A DNA stretch of 64,000 bases. Source: Branchiostoma floridae (lineage: Eukaryota > Chordata > Leptocardii > Amphioxiformes > Branchiostomatidae). The notes beneath the pieces were generated by a model. The model ran no database searches, was not told the DNA's origin, and saw nothing but the letters and a program-made list of their open reading frames with translations. Positions 11,401 through 25,800 of the stretch are shown here, one piece after another. The number at the start of each line of letters is the position of its first letter. Position 1 is the first letter of the stretch. The stretch covers positions 20,771,072 through 20,835,071 of the forward strand of contig NC_049987.1 in the NCBI RefSeq assembly GCF_000003815.2. Reading direction: 5' to 3'. Made by a program: the position numbers and the translations under genes.

Positions 11401-14400
11401 GACTACTCTATTGCTATTTCCAGTCCGCGATTGCTCCGCTGAACTTCCTTTACTTGACTGTACCACTGCTCAGAACTTCCTCAGCAAGAACACAATTTGC
11501 CAATTTCACCAAAGCAAGACATCCTTTTCTCTTCCATACTGAACCTTCCCAACCCTTATTGATATAGCTAACTTAAACTCAATCTCTATGATTCAAATTA
11601 GCTTCATTGTGATTTCTTTTCCTGATTTCCTTCAATTGCATCTCTTTATGGGAAACTTGGAAAGTTTAACCTTAAACATACAACCTTTAAGTTTCAGACA
11701 CTTTCTGGTGTAGTAACGGGGGCCGCCCTAAGACGGTTCCCGTCCTAAGACGGAACGGATTTTTTGCTGATCTTATTATCCATAAGTACACCGCGTTTGT
11801 TACCACTGACTATGCTGATTACAAAGGTAAATAAACCAAGTCCATGCACACAGCTTTAATTTGCATTCCAAGTATACTTTAACATATTTACTTCATTTTT
11901 AAAAAAAACAGAATTCTAACAGTAATGTTGACAGTGCTGAATCACTGCGGTCACCGGCCTCTGCGTATTGGCGGCTCGTGTCGCTAACTATACGAACTCT
12001 TCCAAGCAGTCACACAACTGCCATGATACACATAAATAAAGCTCCATAAAACACTATGAATATGTGTCTTCAAATGTTTGTTGAGTAGAAAAGCAACCAA
12101 AAGGAAGCGACATAAACATTGCCACCATTGTACTCCCAAGGGAGTGTGGCCGTGAAGGTGGCAGACTAGAGAACGCTCCAAAGATTTATTTGACTGTAAC
12201 AAATGATTCGTGCTGTCTATGAAAATAAGACTTGATAGAGAGATGTAGATCATATTTTCATATAATCAGACAGAGTTTTGTTGATGTTGGCAGTGTCGTT
12301 TTTCCGTAATGGTTTTTCTAGTCGGGCATTCACAATCAGTGCATTTAGCCCATTGCCCGTAAAAACATCAGCTGGATTGTTCTAGGTACAGCCTTCCTCA
12401 TGTGAGACAAGAAGTGCATACAGTCATGATTTTACTGTCAAAAGAAAGCTAAAATATCACACTATTAATTTTTTTCTGTGTACTTAAATTTACCACTTAC
12501 TTCTGAGAGAGCAAAATGTAAAAAAAAAGCGTACCGAGTTAGGCACACTGTCCAGCGTAGCACAAAATTGGAAGGTTACATACATGAAATTGTCTCACAG
12601 TGTTTGCCGCTTGTAACACGCAGCGCGAAAGGTTCATGAACCACATGAATGCATTTCTTATTCAAGTATGTTGTTCAAATCTATGTGTAAAAAATTCAGT
12701 CATCAAAATTTGACCACTCTCAAGTAACTAGCGATGGAGCGCCATGAGTTTGAGCGCAAGAAAAAGCGTACCGTGTTGGGGCACCTCCCGTTACATGTAC
12801 AGGGGACCCATCGTTTTTTCAGCATCCTTGGCAACAACCAGCTCCACTCCATGCTAACCATTCCAACTGTCACACTCCAAGTTCTCTGAGAAGAGCAACT
12901 TTACAATGCTATTTAGAAATCTTCAAAGGAGTGCCCAAGGACCTGCATTACGCCCACTGATTTCCTGTACTTTTGTGAAAGGCATAAAGGGTGCTGACCT
13001 TCCTGCCTCTTCAAGATGGTATACACTAAAATTATGACCAAAAAAGGCAGCAACCAACCCATAGCCGCTTTTAGCAAGGCTCACACGTCACGACACAACT
13101 TCAGGTCTAGCGCGCTGCAGGCAACAATGAACTGGCAGCCTTCTTGATAAGGTGTGGCTACATTCTGCCTCCTGCCTACTTCTGGCCGCTGCTCCACCAT
13201 CTCACGTCACATTGAAGTCTGTCTCTCATTCTGTAGTTGACCAGAATCAGCTCCACCATGTTCAACAACAGCTCTGTCCTCCAGCTGGACTCTAACAAGA
13301 CATCAGTTCACGAGTTTGATGGGCCGGTCCCCTGTCTCTTGTGGTACTTGCTGAACACAAATGTACCCTACAGCCAGGCTGAAGAAGCCTGCTCCATGTA
13401 CTTTAAAGAATTTGAAACTGGGACCACAATCATCTATGGGCTGACATCAGGTTTCATCATCATCACGAATGCTGCTGTGCTCTGGGGAATCATCGGGAAA
13501 CGACAACTCCACACATCTTTCTACTTCTACATGGCAAATCTCTCCTTGGCAGACATTTTAGCAGGTATTGCACTTCTATGCTATCCTACAGTAGTCCTGA
13601 TGGGAGAGACAAGTCTGTACAGCAGAATGATCATTGCAACTGTAGTAATAAGTAGTCAGGTTCTGTCTGCCTCAGCTCTAGCCCTCCAATCTGGGAATTC
13701 CTATATTGCTGTGCGGCATCCCACATACTTCCACAACCATGCTGACACTGCCAACCGTAATGCAGGTGTAGCTATTGTTTCTTCATGGCTTCTGTCCTTG
13801 CTTAGCCTTGCACCCATTATGGGTTGGAACTGTCTGGATATGCCCACACAAAACTGTTCTACCTTCTACTACACTGCCTACCTTGGTCTTGTAGGTGGAA
13901 TGATCATACTCCTGGCCATCACTTCATTGTTTACAACTATAAGTGCATTTATTGCTCTAAAGCAACGGCAAAAGAACAGGTTTGGGCAGCTGACAGGGGC
14001 CCAGCCAATTCAAGGCAATAGTTCCACACAAAACAGGGTAGGGCAAAATCAGCCTCACAATCTGGCACAAAAGGAGGCAGAGAGAAAAGACCAAAAAAGT
14101 CTAAACAAGATAAAGACAGTTCTGACCTATGTGGGGTTTGCATTTATGGCCTGGCTTTTGCCTCTAGTGCTCACCTCATTATGCCACGATGGTAACTGCC
14201 TGCTTCCAACTGGAGCACGTGGGATGGTTGTGCTAATAACATTGAACTCAGCAATCAACCCGATTGTAAGTCTTGTCCGCACACCAGACTTGAGGAAGGC
14301 AGTCTGGCAAAACATGACAGCTATCTATCGGGTACCAACTGCACTTGTCACCATGATACGGGGCAACCTGGACAATCCACGGGGGGTACAAGGTGTGCCA

Positions 14401-17400
14401 CTGAGTGCCACAAACATGCAGGGTGGCGCTGTACAAAACACACCGGCAGGACACAGCAATGCTCCTGTGAACCTGGCATTGGCAGGGCCAGATACTGCTT
14501 CACTTCAAGTGATGAACATTGAATACATTACCACGGTGTAAATGTCCTGACTGAGCACTGATAAAGAACAGCTACACACTCAGGAGAACAAAGGACAGAA
14601 ACAAAATAGGTACCACTTTCATGGACAACAATGGTATGTTTATCTTTAACAATTTTTGTAAGTCTTATAAATGGACAAAGAGTTGTAAAACTACCCTGAC
14701 TCAAAATGCTGAGGTAGTGCTTTAAAGTGAGGTGTGATCTAGATGTATGTGTGTGTGCCCTAACTATGTGAAGTATAAATTACATGTTTAAAGTAAAAAT
14801 GTTTTTGTTTGCATACGTTCATGTTGGACACAAGGATAAAGCATTCCGGTATCAGTGTAACTATGAGAATTTCTGATTTCTGCTGTAAATATTTTTGTCT
14901 TTCTCAAAGAGATTTGAGTGTAGATATTGTGTATAAGTAAGGAGCCTCAAACTCCAGAGGGAGGTATTATCATCCAATAAAACCATCAGCCAAGTTTTTG
15001 AGGAATTCCATTTGTGGTTGATTATGCAACAAGTGTTATGTAAAACAACATAATACCCTATATGTACGTGAATGCATAGACATTGTGAATATTTTCGGCA
15101 GAAATGAAGGGCGATAAGCACATCAACAAGGCCATTTGATGATAATGCATATAACAAGATGAGTTTTTTCTTGCCCCTGAAATTATTTCTTCTGTACCCT
15201 AACTTTACCAGGCCTTGTCAGACACATAATGATTATATAATCCAGGCATAGGCTGAGATTTTTAATAGAGGGTACATGTGGAGATCTAAGTAGACTGATC
15301 TGAAACTGTATGCTTGTTAATACCAGCAGGACTAGTGATAACTTTACTTCCTAAAATTGTCTGTTGAAAAATAACACCCCCATCTGGAGTTTAGTGCTCC
15401 TTTGGTCATGAAAGAATTTTGTGTTATATATAGAATCTGAATTCATTTTAAGAAAATGTCAAATATTGTTCATATTTATCTTTCTGACGTGTCAGTAAAA
15501 TATAATATACTGTAAATGCGAAATGTTCGTGGTGAATTAATGTTCGCGGTTTTCGCGTAATATAATATTTGCGTAATGTAATCTTTAAATTAGTAGATCA
15601 AATTACGAATTGATATGTAAATCATCATCATCCGGGCGTGCTGGTTGCACGGATGGCCATATTTGAATTAGTAGAACAAATTACAAATTGATATAATGTA
15701 AATCAATCTTATGTTCTCCACCTGCTTTCTGCCTGCCAGTGCGTCCCTGTGACATTATCATGCTCGCTCATATATTGCTTAAAGAGAACACATAAAGGCC
15801 CCGTACCTGCCATGATGCCCTTGCTGGCCAGCACCATGATTGCGGCCAGCGCCGTGCTGAAGATGGCGTTCTGTCCGAAGTTGAGGAGGGCGAGACTCGT
15901 GCTGGTCTTCAGGGAGGCCACCTCGTACTGAGCCAGCAGCTTGTCATAGCGGTCAGCCTCGAATGTCTCATTGTTGAAGTACTGAAAAGTAAACAAAAGT
16001 GATCATTAGGCAGAGAAAAATTAACATCTGATTCCAGTCTTGAAAATATTAGGGTTGGTAGGTGAGATTGTCTTCTCCTTTTTGCCTGAGGGCGGGCAAA
16101 CGTAATGAGCTCACTTTCCTCTTTCCTGGTTGGGTGGGTCTTTCATGAGCCTACACAAGAATCCCAGCTTGATGCTTAACACGTTACATGGTATGTGCTC
16201 TGTGGTCTGTATTACTTAAAACACTTCAAATTACGTCAAAACAAGATTAAACATTGCTCTACAATGTGCATTAATAAAGGATATAAACAAAATTACATTT
16301 GTAATCATTAGACTTGAACATAACATATTGGTGACTCACAAATTGAAAAAAAAATGTGTGAATACACATTTTAATAAATTATGTTAATGAGGATGGAAGG
16401 TTCATATTTGCTGCAGTTTTTACAAGTACCCCAAGAGGCATGGTTGCCTGTCTGCATATGTATTGATATAGCTACATCTGGAAGCGCACGTTTGTTGCAT
16501 TCTTGTCGCATTCTTTCTCCTTTTAAAGGGGGTTTAGACGACTCCGAAAGTACAAGTTGTGTAGTAGAGTACTTAATGAAAAGAAAATAGACTTCGATGA
16601 TCTCGATATTTAACCGATCTCTTCATGTGATGTTGTTTAACATCCAGACTTTTCTTAACCCCACTGAACGCCTCTGTTACGCAATGGAGTCAGGACGGCC
16701 GAGCGGTCTAAGCTGCTGCATGAATACGGCAGTTTAGATCTGCAGGTGTGGGTCCGAATCCCAGTTGTTCAACAAATCCCATGTGATTTTTTTTATAGAA
16801 AATAGACCAACTCAACACTTTTAATGTTTAATCTCCTTCTTTTCATGTGATTTTGTTTAACATCCAGGCTTTTTTTCCAAAATACGCACTTTTCGTGTCT
16901 TCAAGAGCGCCCGAGTTTTGGTCTGTTTTCTATGAAACCGTGGCGGTCTGTCAACCGAAGGGAAGGGGAGGGGACATTCTTTCCCCTAGCTTTTAAAAGA
17001 GTTTTAGACGACTCCGAACGTACAAGTTGTGTACTAGTGAACTTAATAAAATAACCAAGCGTTTCGTGTTTGTGTATGAAAAATGAGCCTGTTTTCTGCT
17101 TTTAAATGTTCGTCATTTCCGCGATTGGTGCCATTTTGTACCAAATTTGCCACGAGGGGGGGGGGGGTGTTTTAGACATGTCACAAACACTATAAAGGGC
17201 AAACGTCAGCTTTTTCAAAGCACTTGTTCTATTTCAGCCAAAGCGATCCAACAAATATATAGTCTACTAGTGCATCAGGCTACTAGTATTTTCAACATTA
17301 TATGGCTTTTACACAGATATAAATGGTACAAGCACAAGTAGTGGACAAAAATGTTATGATTATTTACTACACATTCTTACATTTGTACACTAACTGTTAA

Positions 17401-20400
17401 CAGAGTGTAAAATGTACTAGGTAATCTGTTTTCAATTTCGTAAGTTTAATTTTATGTCCCTTATTGCCAGTGGTCAAACAGAAAAAGGAAACATGCCAAA
17501 ACAAACAAACAGACAACAAAACCACAATTTTCACAGTGAAATTTATGATACATTGTACTTAAGAAGCACTGCCTTTGAGCTGACCTTAACAGTTTCATAG
17601 TTGATGAGAGAGTCGATGGCCATGTTGCCGGCTTGGTTGTCCGCTCGGTTCATCTGCACACGGAATTTCGTCCTCCAGGCGGTGATGCCTAGGGTGAAGG
17701 CAGCGTACCCGCCGATGCAGCCCAGCGTCACCACAGCAAACTGTACACCACACTTGTACCACTGGAAACACAGGGAGTAAGCACGTCAGAATAAAGTTGC
17801 TGTTACCGTTACGTTACTGTTATTGGGTGGGTGGAATACTCTCTCTTAACAGCTAGGGGCTGAATTGTGAGCTTACAATGGAAGGGGCTAAATCGGAAGA
17901 ATCTGGAGTGGCTGCCATTCGGTGCCACTCAGGTGACCTCAATACGACTGTAATTGCCCAAGGTGCAGCCATGGGAATGTAGGTTTTGAACCACTCATGA
18001 CAATGACCCCTGCTCTTTTCGATAAGGGTGGTGGGATCTTTAATGAGCTCAATGTGTGGCTCTTCTCAAACACAGGACCTCCATTTAATGTCCTATCTGA
18101 ACACTTTTGGAAAGATGATGCGGTATATATACTGCATTTCTTCACAAATGTTGGTATTCTAGTGCTGCCTACTCCTTACTTACCAAAATGCCGGTAACGA
18201 GTGAAACTTCCAGGATGGTTGGCACTACATTAAACACCAGAGCAGACAACACAAAGTTGATTCCTCTGTGGACAGAAGAAAATAGCATAAAATCAGTCCC
18301 AAGCCAAGTGAAGACAATATTGTCACTGACAAGTAATATGTTTTCTATATGTGCTTTGTTTGCTTGCTTGTTTATTTATTTAACAGGCTACTTTTATTTC
18401 AGTCAAGAGGGATAACATGAATAAAAAAAATAATACAAAAAACATCACAAAGCTACAGACTCCGATATTGAAGATAAGTGTTACAGTCCCAATAAATCTA
18501 TAAAGTCAGGAACAGCAGAATCCTCAGAGATAAAATTTGCAAGATTCATATTATTAAGTTATTTCAAAGGTTTTGTATTGTTGTTTCTTGAAGAACACTT
18601 ATGAAAATGACCACATGTAAAACAAGTGGTAGAAAGACGGACTTTTTTGTGTAGAATAAAAACATATTTGCAATTCGGCAGCAATTATACCAAGGAGGTT
18701 TTATCAACTCGAGAAAACCTACTTCATTATACATAATGTTGTCCTAAGTGCATGACTATCTCACCGAGTCCCCCTGTCGATTGCCTTGGAAAGTGCACCT
18801 GTCTGCCTGGAGAGGTGGAAGCTGAGGTCCAGGTTATGGAGGTGCAGGAAGACGTTCCTGGCGACGCGGCGGATGGAGCTCTGCGCCACCTTCGCAAAAA
18901 TCGCGTTTCTCAGCTCGTTAAATCCTGCCGCTCCCGCTCTGGCCACTCCATCTGTGTTGTACAAGAGGATTCATTCACATTTACCTAAACATCTATTTTC
19001 TATTTATGTATTCATATTAAGTAAGTGAGTATTCACTTCTAGTTCACCTTTACCTGTGTGGTAAACTAAAGCCGTGGTCTTTAAAAGCACTGTATATGAA
19101 GATAGCAAGTCGACGGACAGTGGTTTCAAACTGCAAGGTTTTGAAAATGCCATCCATAGAGTTAATATCCAAAATTTGCAAAATACCTTGGTACCAAAGT
19201 TCCAGGGTTATCACCAGGATTTTTTCATAAATTATCACAGCAATGTGGCCCCATTTGCTCAACTGTAGTGGGGAGAACCTTGAGTCCCCTTTGAAGGACA
19301 ACTTACATCCGATGACCAGTGCTGTAGCGAATGTGATGATGGTGTTGGCAGGGTTGTCCAGGTTGAACAGAGCCGGCTGGTTGAGGTAGTCGACAGCGTA
19401 CTTAAAGATGAAGGGAACTTGGACATTCAGCAGCTGTGAGCAGGAAACATGTGGTGCAATACTTTATACAGATGCAAGGGAGAGCTGCTGTATATAGAAT
19501 AACATAACCACAACTAGAAAGGCCGACATTTGCTTCAGAGCAAATACAGCATATTTCAGCCATACCCCTTCCCACGCAACATTGGACTGTTCCAAATCAC
19601 CCCTGCGCAAAAATGGAACATCCTCTTAACAGTACATTATCCCCCAAAGTGGACTGGTATTGTGAATTGATTCCAGGTAAAAACAGAGCTTGCTTCTATT
19701 TTTCAGAAAATGACAATAATCACACCTTCCATTCAGAAAATTTTCATCATGACTGAAAATTGTTGAATGACTTCATGTAATGTCATTAACAATTTTCAGT
19801 ACGATAACTAGGTGTAAGTTTAAAAAAGTATAAGCTCCTTGTGATGTGGGTACATTTATTATTGCAGTGAACTTTTTTTATTCAAGTAGGGCATACGATT
19901 TAATAATTATCAAGCAGGTGCAGGTACTGTAGGAGCGTTTGTTTTCTTCAAGCTGTAAAACTGTTAAACTGTTTTACTTTGTATGCAATCAGCCATCGAG
20001 CCTATTCTTATTTTAGTTTAACAACTTCCTGCCAGACCCGGAAGATACGATTGAACCTTGTTCGAGGATTTATTTTCGTCTGTCTGGTCAGTCTGTTCAT
20101 ACCCTGGCGCTGAGAGTGTTTTATTGGGCTGAAACTCTAGCAGTTTAAAGTTACTTACAATTTAAATGTTCAAAGTTTATGTCAAACAACAACAGCACTA
20201 GGAAATGTGGCCACTATAGACAGGTGGTCACTATAGAGAAAATGCTGATCTATTGACTAGGAGCCATACGTTACACATGATTTCAGTACACTGATCATTA
20301 ATCATATAAACATTGCACAGGTAAGCCAATTGTTTAGATGTACAATTAAGTTCAAATAATTCTGAAGAGAAATATTGATGAGAAAATAATCATTCTCGCC

Positions 20401-22795
20401 ACTGTCTAACTTATAATTACGTATCAAAACTAAACGCAGATTTTCTAACTAACGCACCTTTCGCCGACTTCATCAAAGGACCGCCGGCTATCAATCAAAC
20501 ATGGCTGTTGATTAGACTTAGAGTTTCAAACAGTCATGTGCTGTGTGCCAGTTCACAGCAAACTTCATGCTACGTGATGTTTTACATTGCTTGGACCTTC
20601 TTTCCTACAGCGGTGCTTCTACAAAATATTTAGACTGTAAAACTGAGTCCCACATGTTTTATAGAATAGAATTTGACGCAGAACAGCGTTTTTTGCTGGG
20701 TATTTTTCTTGAAGCATGTCCGTGGGAATATCAGTGAGGCGGCGACGTAGGGATATCAGACCGTCAACAAAAGTCGCGCGGCGGCTAACGGCGCAGCGAA
20801 GATACTAGCGCTATAAATAAGCGCTTCAACTAAGGATGGCAACCCGTACAATATTTTTGTATACTGTTGAGCTAGCCTAAGTAAAGTTTGTTGTTTATGA
20901 GGTTTTAGTTGTCTTTGAAGCTTTGACCCAAAATATTTTAAAGTCAAACTGCTGAAGAGAAGTAAGTGACTGCTACGATTATCGTAGATATGGCCCTAAA
21001 AAAACTGATAAAAGAAGCCTTCTCAATAGTCTAAAATGCAAGAGCTTCCGGGGGGGCTTCGCCCACCTGGGTCCCCCCCCCCCCACAGTGGCCCTGCCCC
21101 TGGACCCCGCCAGGGACATTCGGCGGCCCCCGGACCCCTGTCCGACGCTTTGAAAAAATCCTGGCGAGAAGTCTGTACGGCCTGAGTCTTCAAGTTAACG
21201 TATTGTGTGGTCCCGCTTATGAATATTGATTAGCCTTCGCTTTCCTCTTCGCTGATTGGCTGAACCATTCATTGAATTAACTCTTCCTGCCGGCTAGACG
21301 CAGGTGCAGATGTCGGCTCTGTGGGGTGAACGTCCGAAAGGTCATGGCATGGAGAACGAAAGAAAACCAATTTCCCCTAAAAAAAGTGCTGTAATTAAGC
21401 CTTTTACAGTACTTTATGCCAAAAATTTTACTTGGATCATTTTACCAACTATCTTATGCCTATCTATACCAAATGTTACTCATACCAGGGTACAGGGGTG
21501 CAAAATATACCGTTATAAGACCGTCAACAACAGTCGCACGGAGCTAACGTAACAGTGCAGCGAAAATACCATCGCTAGCGTTTCAACTTCGGATAACAAG
21601 ATATAAGTACTGTTGAACTCAGTAACGTTAAAGTTTGTTTTTAGTTGCCTTTGACGGTTTGACCTGAAATAGTGTTACGCTAAACTCCTGAAGAGAAGTT
21701 AAGTGACTGCTGCGATTATCATAGATATGCCCCTAAGAACTGATACAATATAAAGCCTTCTGAATAGTCTAAAATGCGAGAGCCTTAGGCGGGCTTCGCT
21801 CCCCCTGGCGGGAACACTGCTATATACGGGATCATGAGGCCCCGCTTATGAATATTAATTAGCCTTTGGCCTCCTCTTCGCTGATTGGCTAGGTCTTTGA
21901 TTCAATTAACTCTCCGGCTGACGCGCACAGGTGTGGCTCTGTGCGGGGTCACGGAAGGTCACGTCAGGAGGCCAAAAGAAAACAAATTTCCCCTCAGAAA
22001 AGTGCCAAAATTAATCATTTTAAAGTTGTTTATGTCAAAAATTTTACTTGAATCTTGTTACCAAGTATCTAATGCCTATCTATACCAAATTTCAGGTCAT
22101 TTAATTGTAATACCAGGGTACAGGAGCCAAAAGTGTCCTTTTTTGGTAAAAAATTGGCCAAAAATCGCAAAAATAAGCACTTTGTTGCACTGTACACCAA
22201 AAGTGTTATTGAATTTATATGAAGGGATTATCAAGGCACATCTGTGTCAAATTTCAGCTCATTCGGTTGCAATACCAAGGTACAGGAGCCAAAAGTGTCC
22301 TTTTTTGGTCAAAAATTGGTCAAAAAATCGCAAAAATAAGCATTTTGCTGTACTGTACACCAAAAATGTTATTGAATTTATATGGGGGCATTATCAAGGC
22401 ACATCTCTGTCAAATTTCAGCTCATTTGGTTGTAATACCAGGGTACAGGGGCCAAAAGTGTCCTTTTTTGGTCAAAAATTGGTAAAAAAATCGCAAAAAT
22501 AAGCATTTTGTTGTACTGTACACCAAAAGTGTTATCGAATTTATATGGGGGCATTATCAAGGCACATCTCTGTCAAATTTCAGCTCATTTGGTTGTACTA
22601 CCAGGGTACAGGGGGCCCAAATATACAGTTTTGGTCTTAAGATGACCAAAAAACCTTAATAAAATCATTTAAGAGACAGATATGGAAAAAATGAAAAAAA
22701 CGTCCGAGGGTATTGGCCCACTCTACCCTTGTACCAAATTTCAAGTCATTCGGTTGAGGAACAACGGAGATACCGTGTTCTGAAGATTTGACAGG

Positions 22796-22826
<31 letters not shown>

Positions 22827-25800
22827 AACATTACGAATACAATATATTTCACCATACCTATGGTATGGCTGAAATATAAAAATGAAGGTTAGACATCCAG
22901 GTAAGCAATATTCAAATACAATTCAATCTCTACAACTGGATAAAAACGGATATTTACTTCCGATATTTACTTCCGGAAGTAAATATCCATCTTCATCCAG
23001 TTGTAGAGATTGAATTGTATTTGAATAACCACAAAAACTGTTTAGTTGCTCAGAAGGTTTAAACTATCAGACTTTTTTTGCTTGACCAACTTTCATGTTG
23101 ACTTATCACAGTATGGATCAATGATATGCCCTCAACTTCAGTTCAAGGTGATGAAGATAACAAATTAATCTCTTGTTTGCCCACATATCAAATTGCACCT
23201 GAAGAGGGACAGAAGAAGAAAAACACATCTGGGCATATTGGGAAACAATTAAGGAAACAATTTACATGCATCATTTCAATTCCTCAGGACTATCAAGGAG
23301 GGAAACGTCTTAAGTCTTAATATGAAAAGAAAGACGATAGCAATTTTCTGGTCCTTAGAAACAACATATTTCCCTTTTACCTATTTGGAAAGAAGACAAT
23401 AATACTATTAATAGCAATTTCTACCTTGACTCCTGAAAGCATATACAAAGAAAAATGATAACAAACTTAATGTCCCTACCTTGGCTCCTATAAGAAGTCC
23501 CAGTGCCACCACGACCCTCGTCTTGATGTCCGTCTTGCCCTTGGGCCACACGTATCTCAGCATGTTCCTGACTATCTGCATACCAGCGACCCTGTCCTCA
23601 GGGACCCCCTTCACACCGATGGGTATAGAGGAGTCCCCCCCACTCCCGTGTACTGAACAGTCCCTTTTGGGTAGCTTGGTGGGTTTCTGCAGTTGGGATG
23701 GATAAAAAAACAACACATTAGGAATCCTAGAAATCTAACCAGGACATATCTATGTTGGGAGAAATACTAGCATGCAATCACATGTTACACAGCCTCCTTC
23801 AGTAAATGTCTACCATGGTAAAATCCTAGCTGACGTCAGCCCTATATGGGCATGACTGTCTTTGCCACATGGAGCACATCTGTAAGCTGACTCAGGTATG
23901 TTACAAAGTTCTTTTCTCCAGATCCGCATGCAAATACAATTGAAGAAAATACTGACATTTGAACAAAATTTTTGTCCTTTATTAAGACTGATTGTCAACA
24001 GTTAGAACCACGAAGTAATTTATTGAAAGAAGTGTTACTGTTAGTTTTGGTGAAGGAGTACATTCATTTCAATATGATTACTGTTTAATAGTTAACAAAG
24101 GGGCCACCATCCGATGAATCTAGCAGATATACTTTCTTCTTGTTGTTGTGTTTTTTTTTTTAAGAAAATAGCTATCTTACTATTATACTACATACTGTAC
24201 AGTGTTGAACATAAGACACACTAATCTTCTGACATATACAGACATCCCAACACCAATCAAGTCTGCCGAACACCAGAAAAAAAGTTCAGTGTCTACCTAC
24301 AAAAAAGAAAACAGCTCTTTCTACACCGTTGCACATCAAACACAAACATCACATCAACAATCACATCTAGTGTAACACCAGAAAAAAGTTTAGTCACTGT
24401 CTGCCTAAAAAAAAAGGACACGAAACACATCTTAGTTGTGTATGTTATGTGCTGTATATATCTGCCAGCCTACTTTGCCATGGCTGCATGGTAGGCTAGC
24501 CTGCAAGATAGGAGATGATTATAATTAGGACAGAAAACCTCGGCACCAAGAGTTCACCTGCACTTTTGATGTTGCCTGTGTTGTCATTCGCTTTCCCAGC
24601 ATGCCTGCTCCGTTTGCAGCCTTAAAGGATGGGACAAAAAGGTAAACAAACTCAATGACAAGTGCTCAGTACATCAAATGGTTCCTGACACAATCACTGA
24701 CATAAACAGCTTGTTTCAAAAAGTACTCTCCAAGCAGAGGTTGATTGGAAATATTTTGACCTTATTTTCGATCATATGCCAAATCTGTTGGGCTGGCTGT
24801 CACAACACGGGGCATATGAGAAGAAGGTCACATTTTCCCCAACCAACCTCTGCTTGTAGAATTTTCAAAGCTATGTTTCACCCAGGAAGAAAGCATTTGT
24901 CTCCATTTATATCTGCATGCAAACTTCAACACACAAGACTGAGATAAAAGACATAGACAACAGAAGAAGCTATTACAAGACATTGAGAGTTACAAAAAAA
25001 ACTAGCTCCATGACATGATGAAAAAGGATAGCATTGATCAATGTAATACAATGACATCTGTACCCCAATTTGGTCACTGGTCAAAGCAGTGGGTCATTTG
25101 TCCTGAAGAAGCTGAAAAGTCAATACTTTACCAAGTCTCGAATCTGAATGAAACTTTTCATCTAATTGTTTTTTTTATATCTAATTTTTTTTATATCTAA
25201 TTGTAACACTTAGACATTATCAAAAACAATATAAGTGGACAGAATTGAGAAGATGGTATTTCAGTCTTATACAATGACACCTGTACCCCGACTGGGTCAC
25301 ATGACCAAAGCAGTAGGTCACTCTCCCTGAATAAGGTCGCAGATCGCGTGCTGTTCCCTGGCCAGCTAAATTCCTCTGGCCGGCTTACTCCTCTATTTTT
25401 TCAATTTCTACGATTTTTCCAGCAATCTGGAGCCTGGTAGAGACTAGAATAAGGCCACAGACCTGCCTGCTGAAAGTCTGTTTCAAATCTGAATGAAACA
25501 ATTTAAACTTTCATATCTAACATTCCTGAGTACCTACCTGCTGTGCCCTGGGCAGGTGTGGTGTTGTAGACTTCCATGTGGGGGAAAATCTCCATCCTGA
25601 TGACTTGCCATGATGCTGGTGCTGAGGAAAGTGTTGGGAAAACAAGTGACAAAATTTTGTCAGAAGAGGCTTAATTTGTTGTTGTTGTTGTTGTTGTCCT
25701 CGTTTAACGTCTATTATTTCGCTAGACGTGGTCTCTTGGTGCTGGGTAACACATGGTTCGCTTTTGAGTCAATAGCCTCTCTTAAAGTGTTCACATTGTC

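Noticed and set aside
13237-13257. GPCR start seven codons upstream
   Set aside because: That start would be a TTG; the ATG at 13258 has a good context. The same reasoning moved receptor A's start from 43763 to 43772.
16689-16774. Functional tRNA-Leu gene
   Set aside because: A and B boxes are good, but the acceptor stem does not pair and the anticodon arm is distorted.
21885-22502. 205-codon open frame on the + strand
   Set aside because: It is produced by the 162-bp tandem repeat; the translated units simply repeat and no domain is visible.
22070-22620. CRISPR-like regular repeats
   Set aside because: Units are adjacent with no unique spacers, in an intron of a eukaryote; an ordinary tandem repeat.
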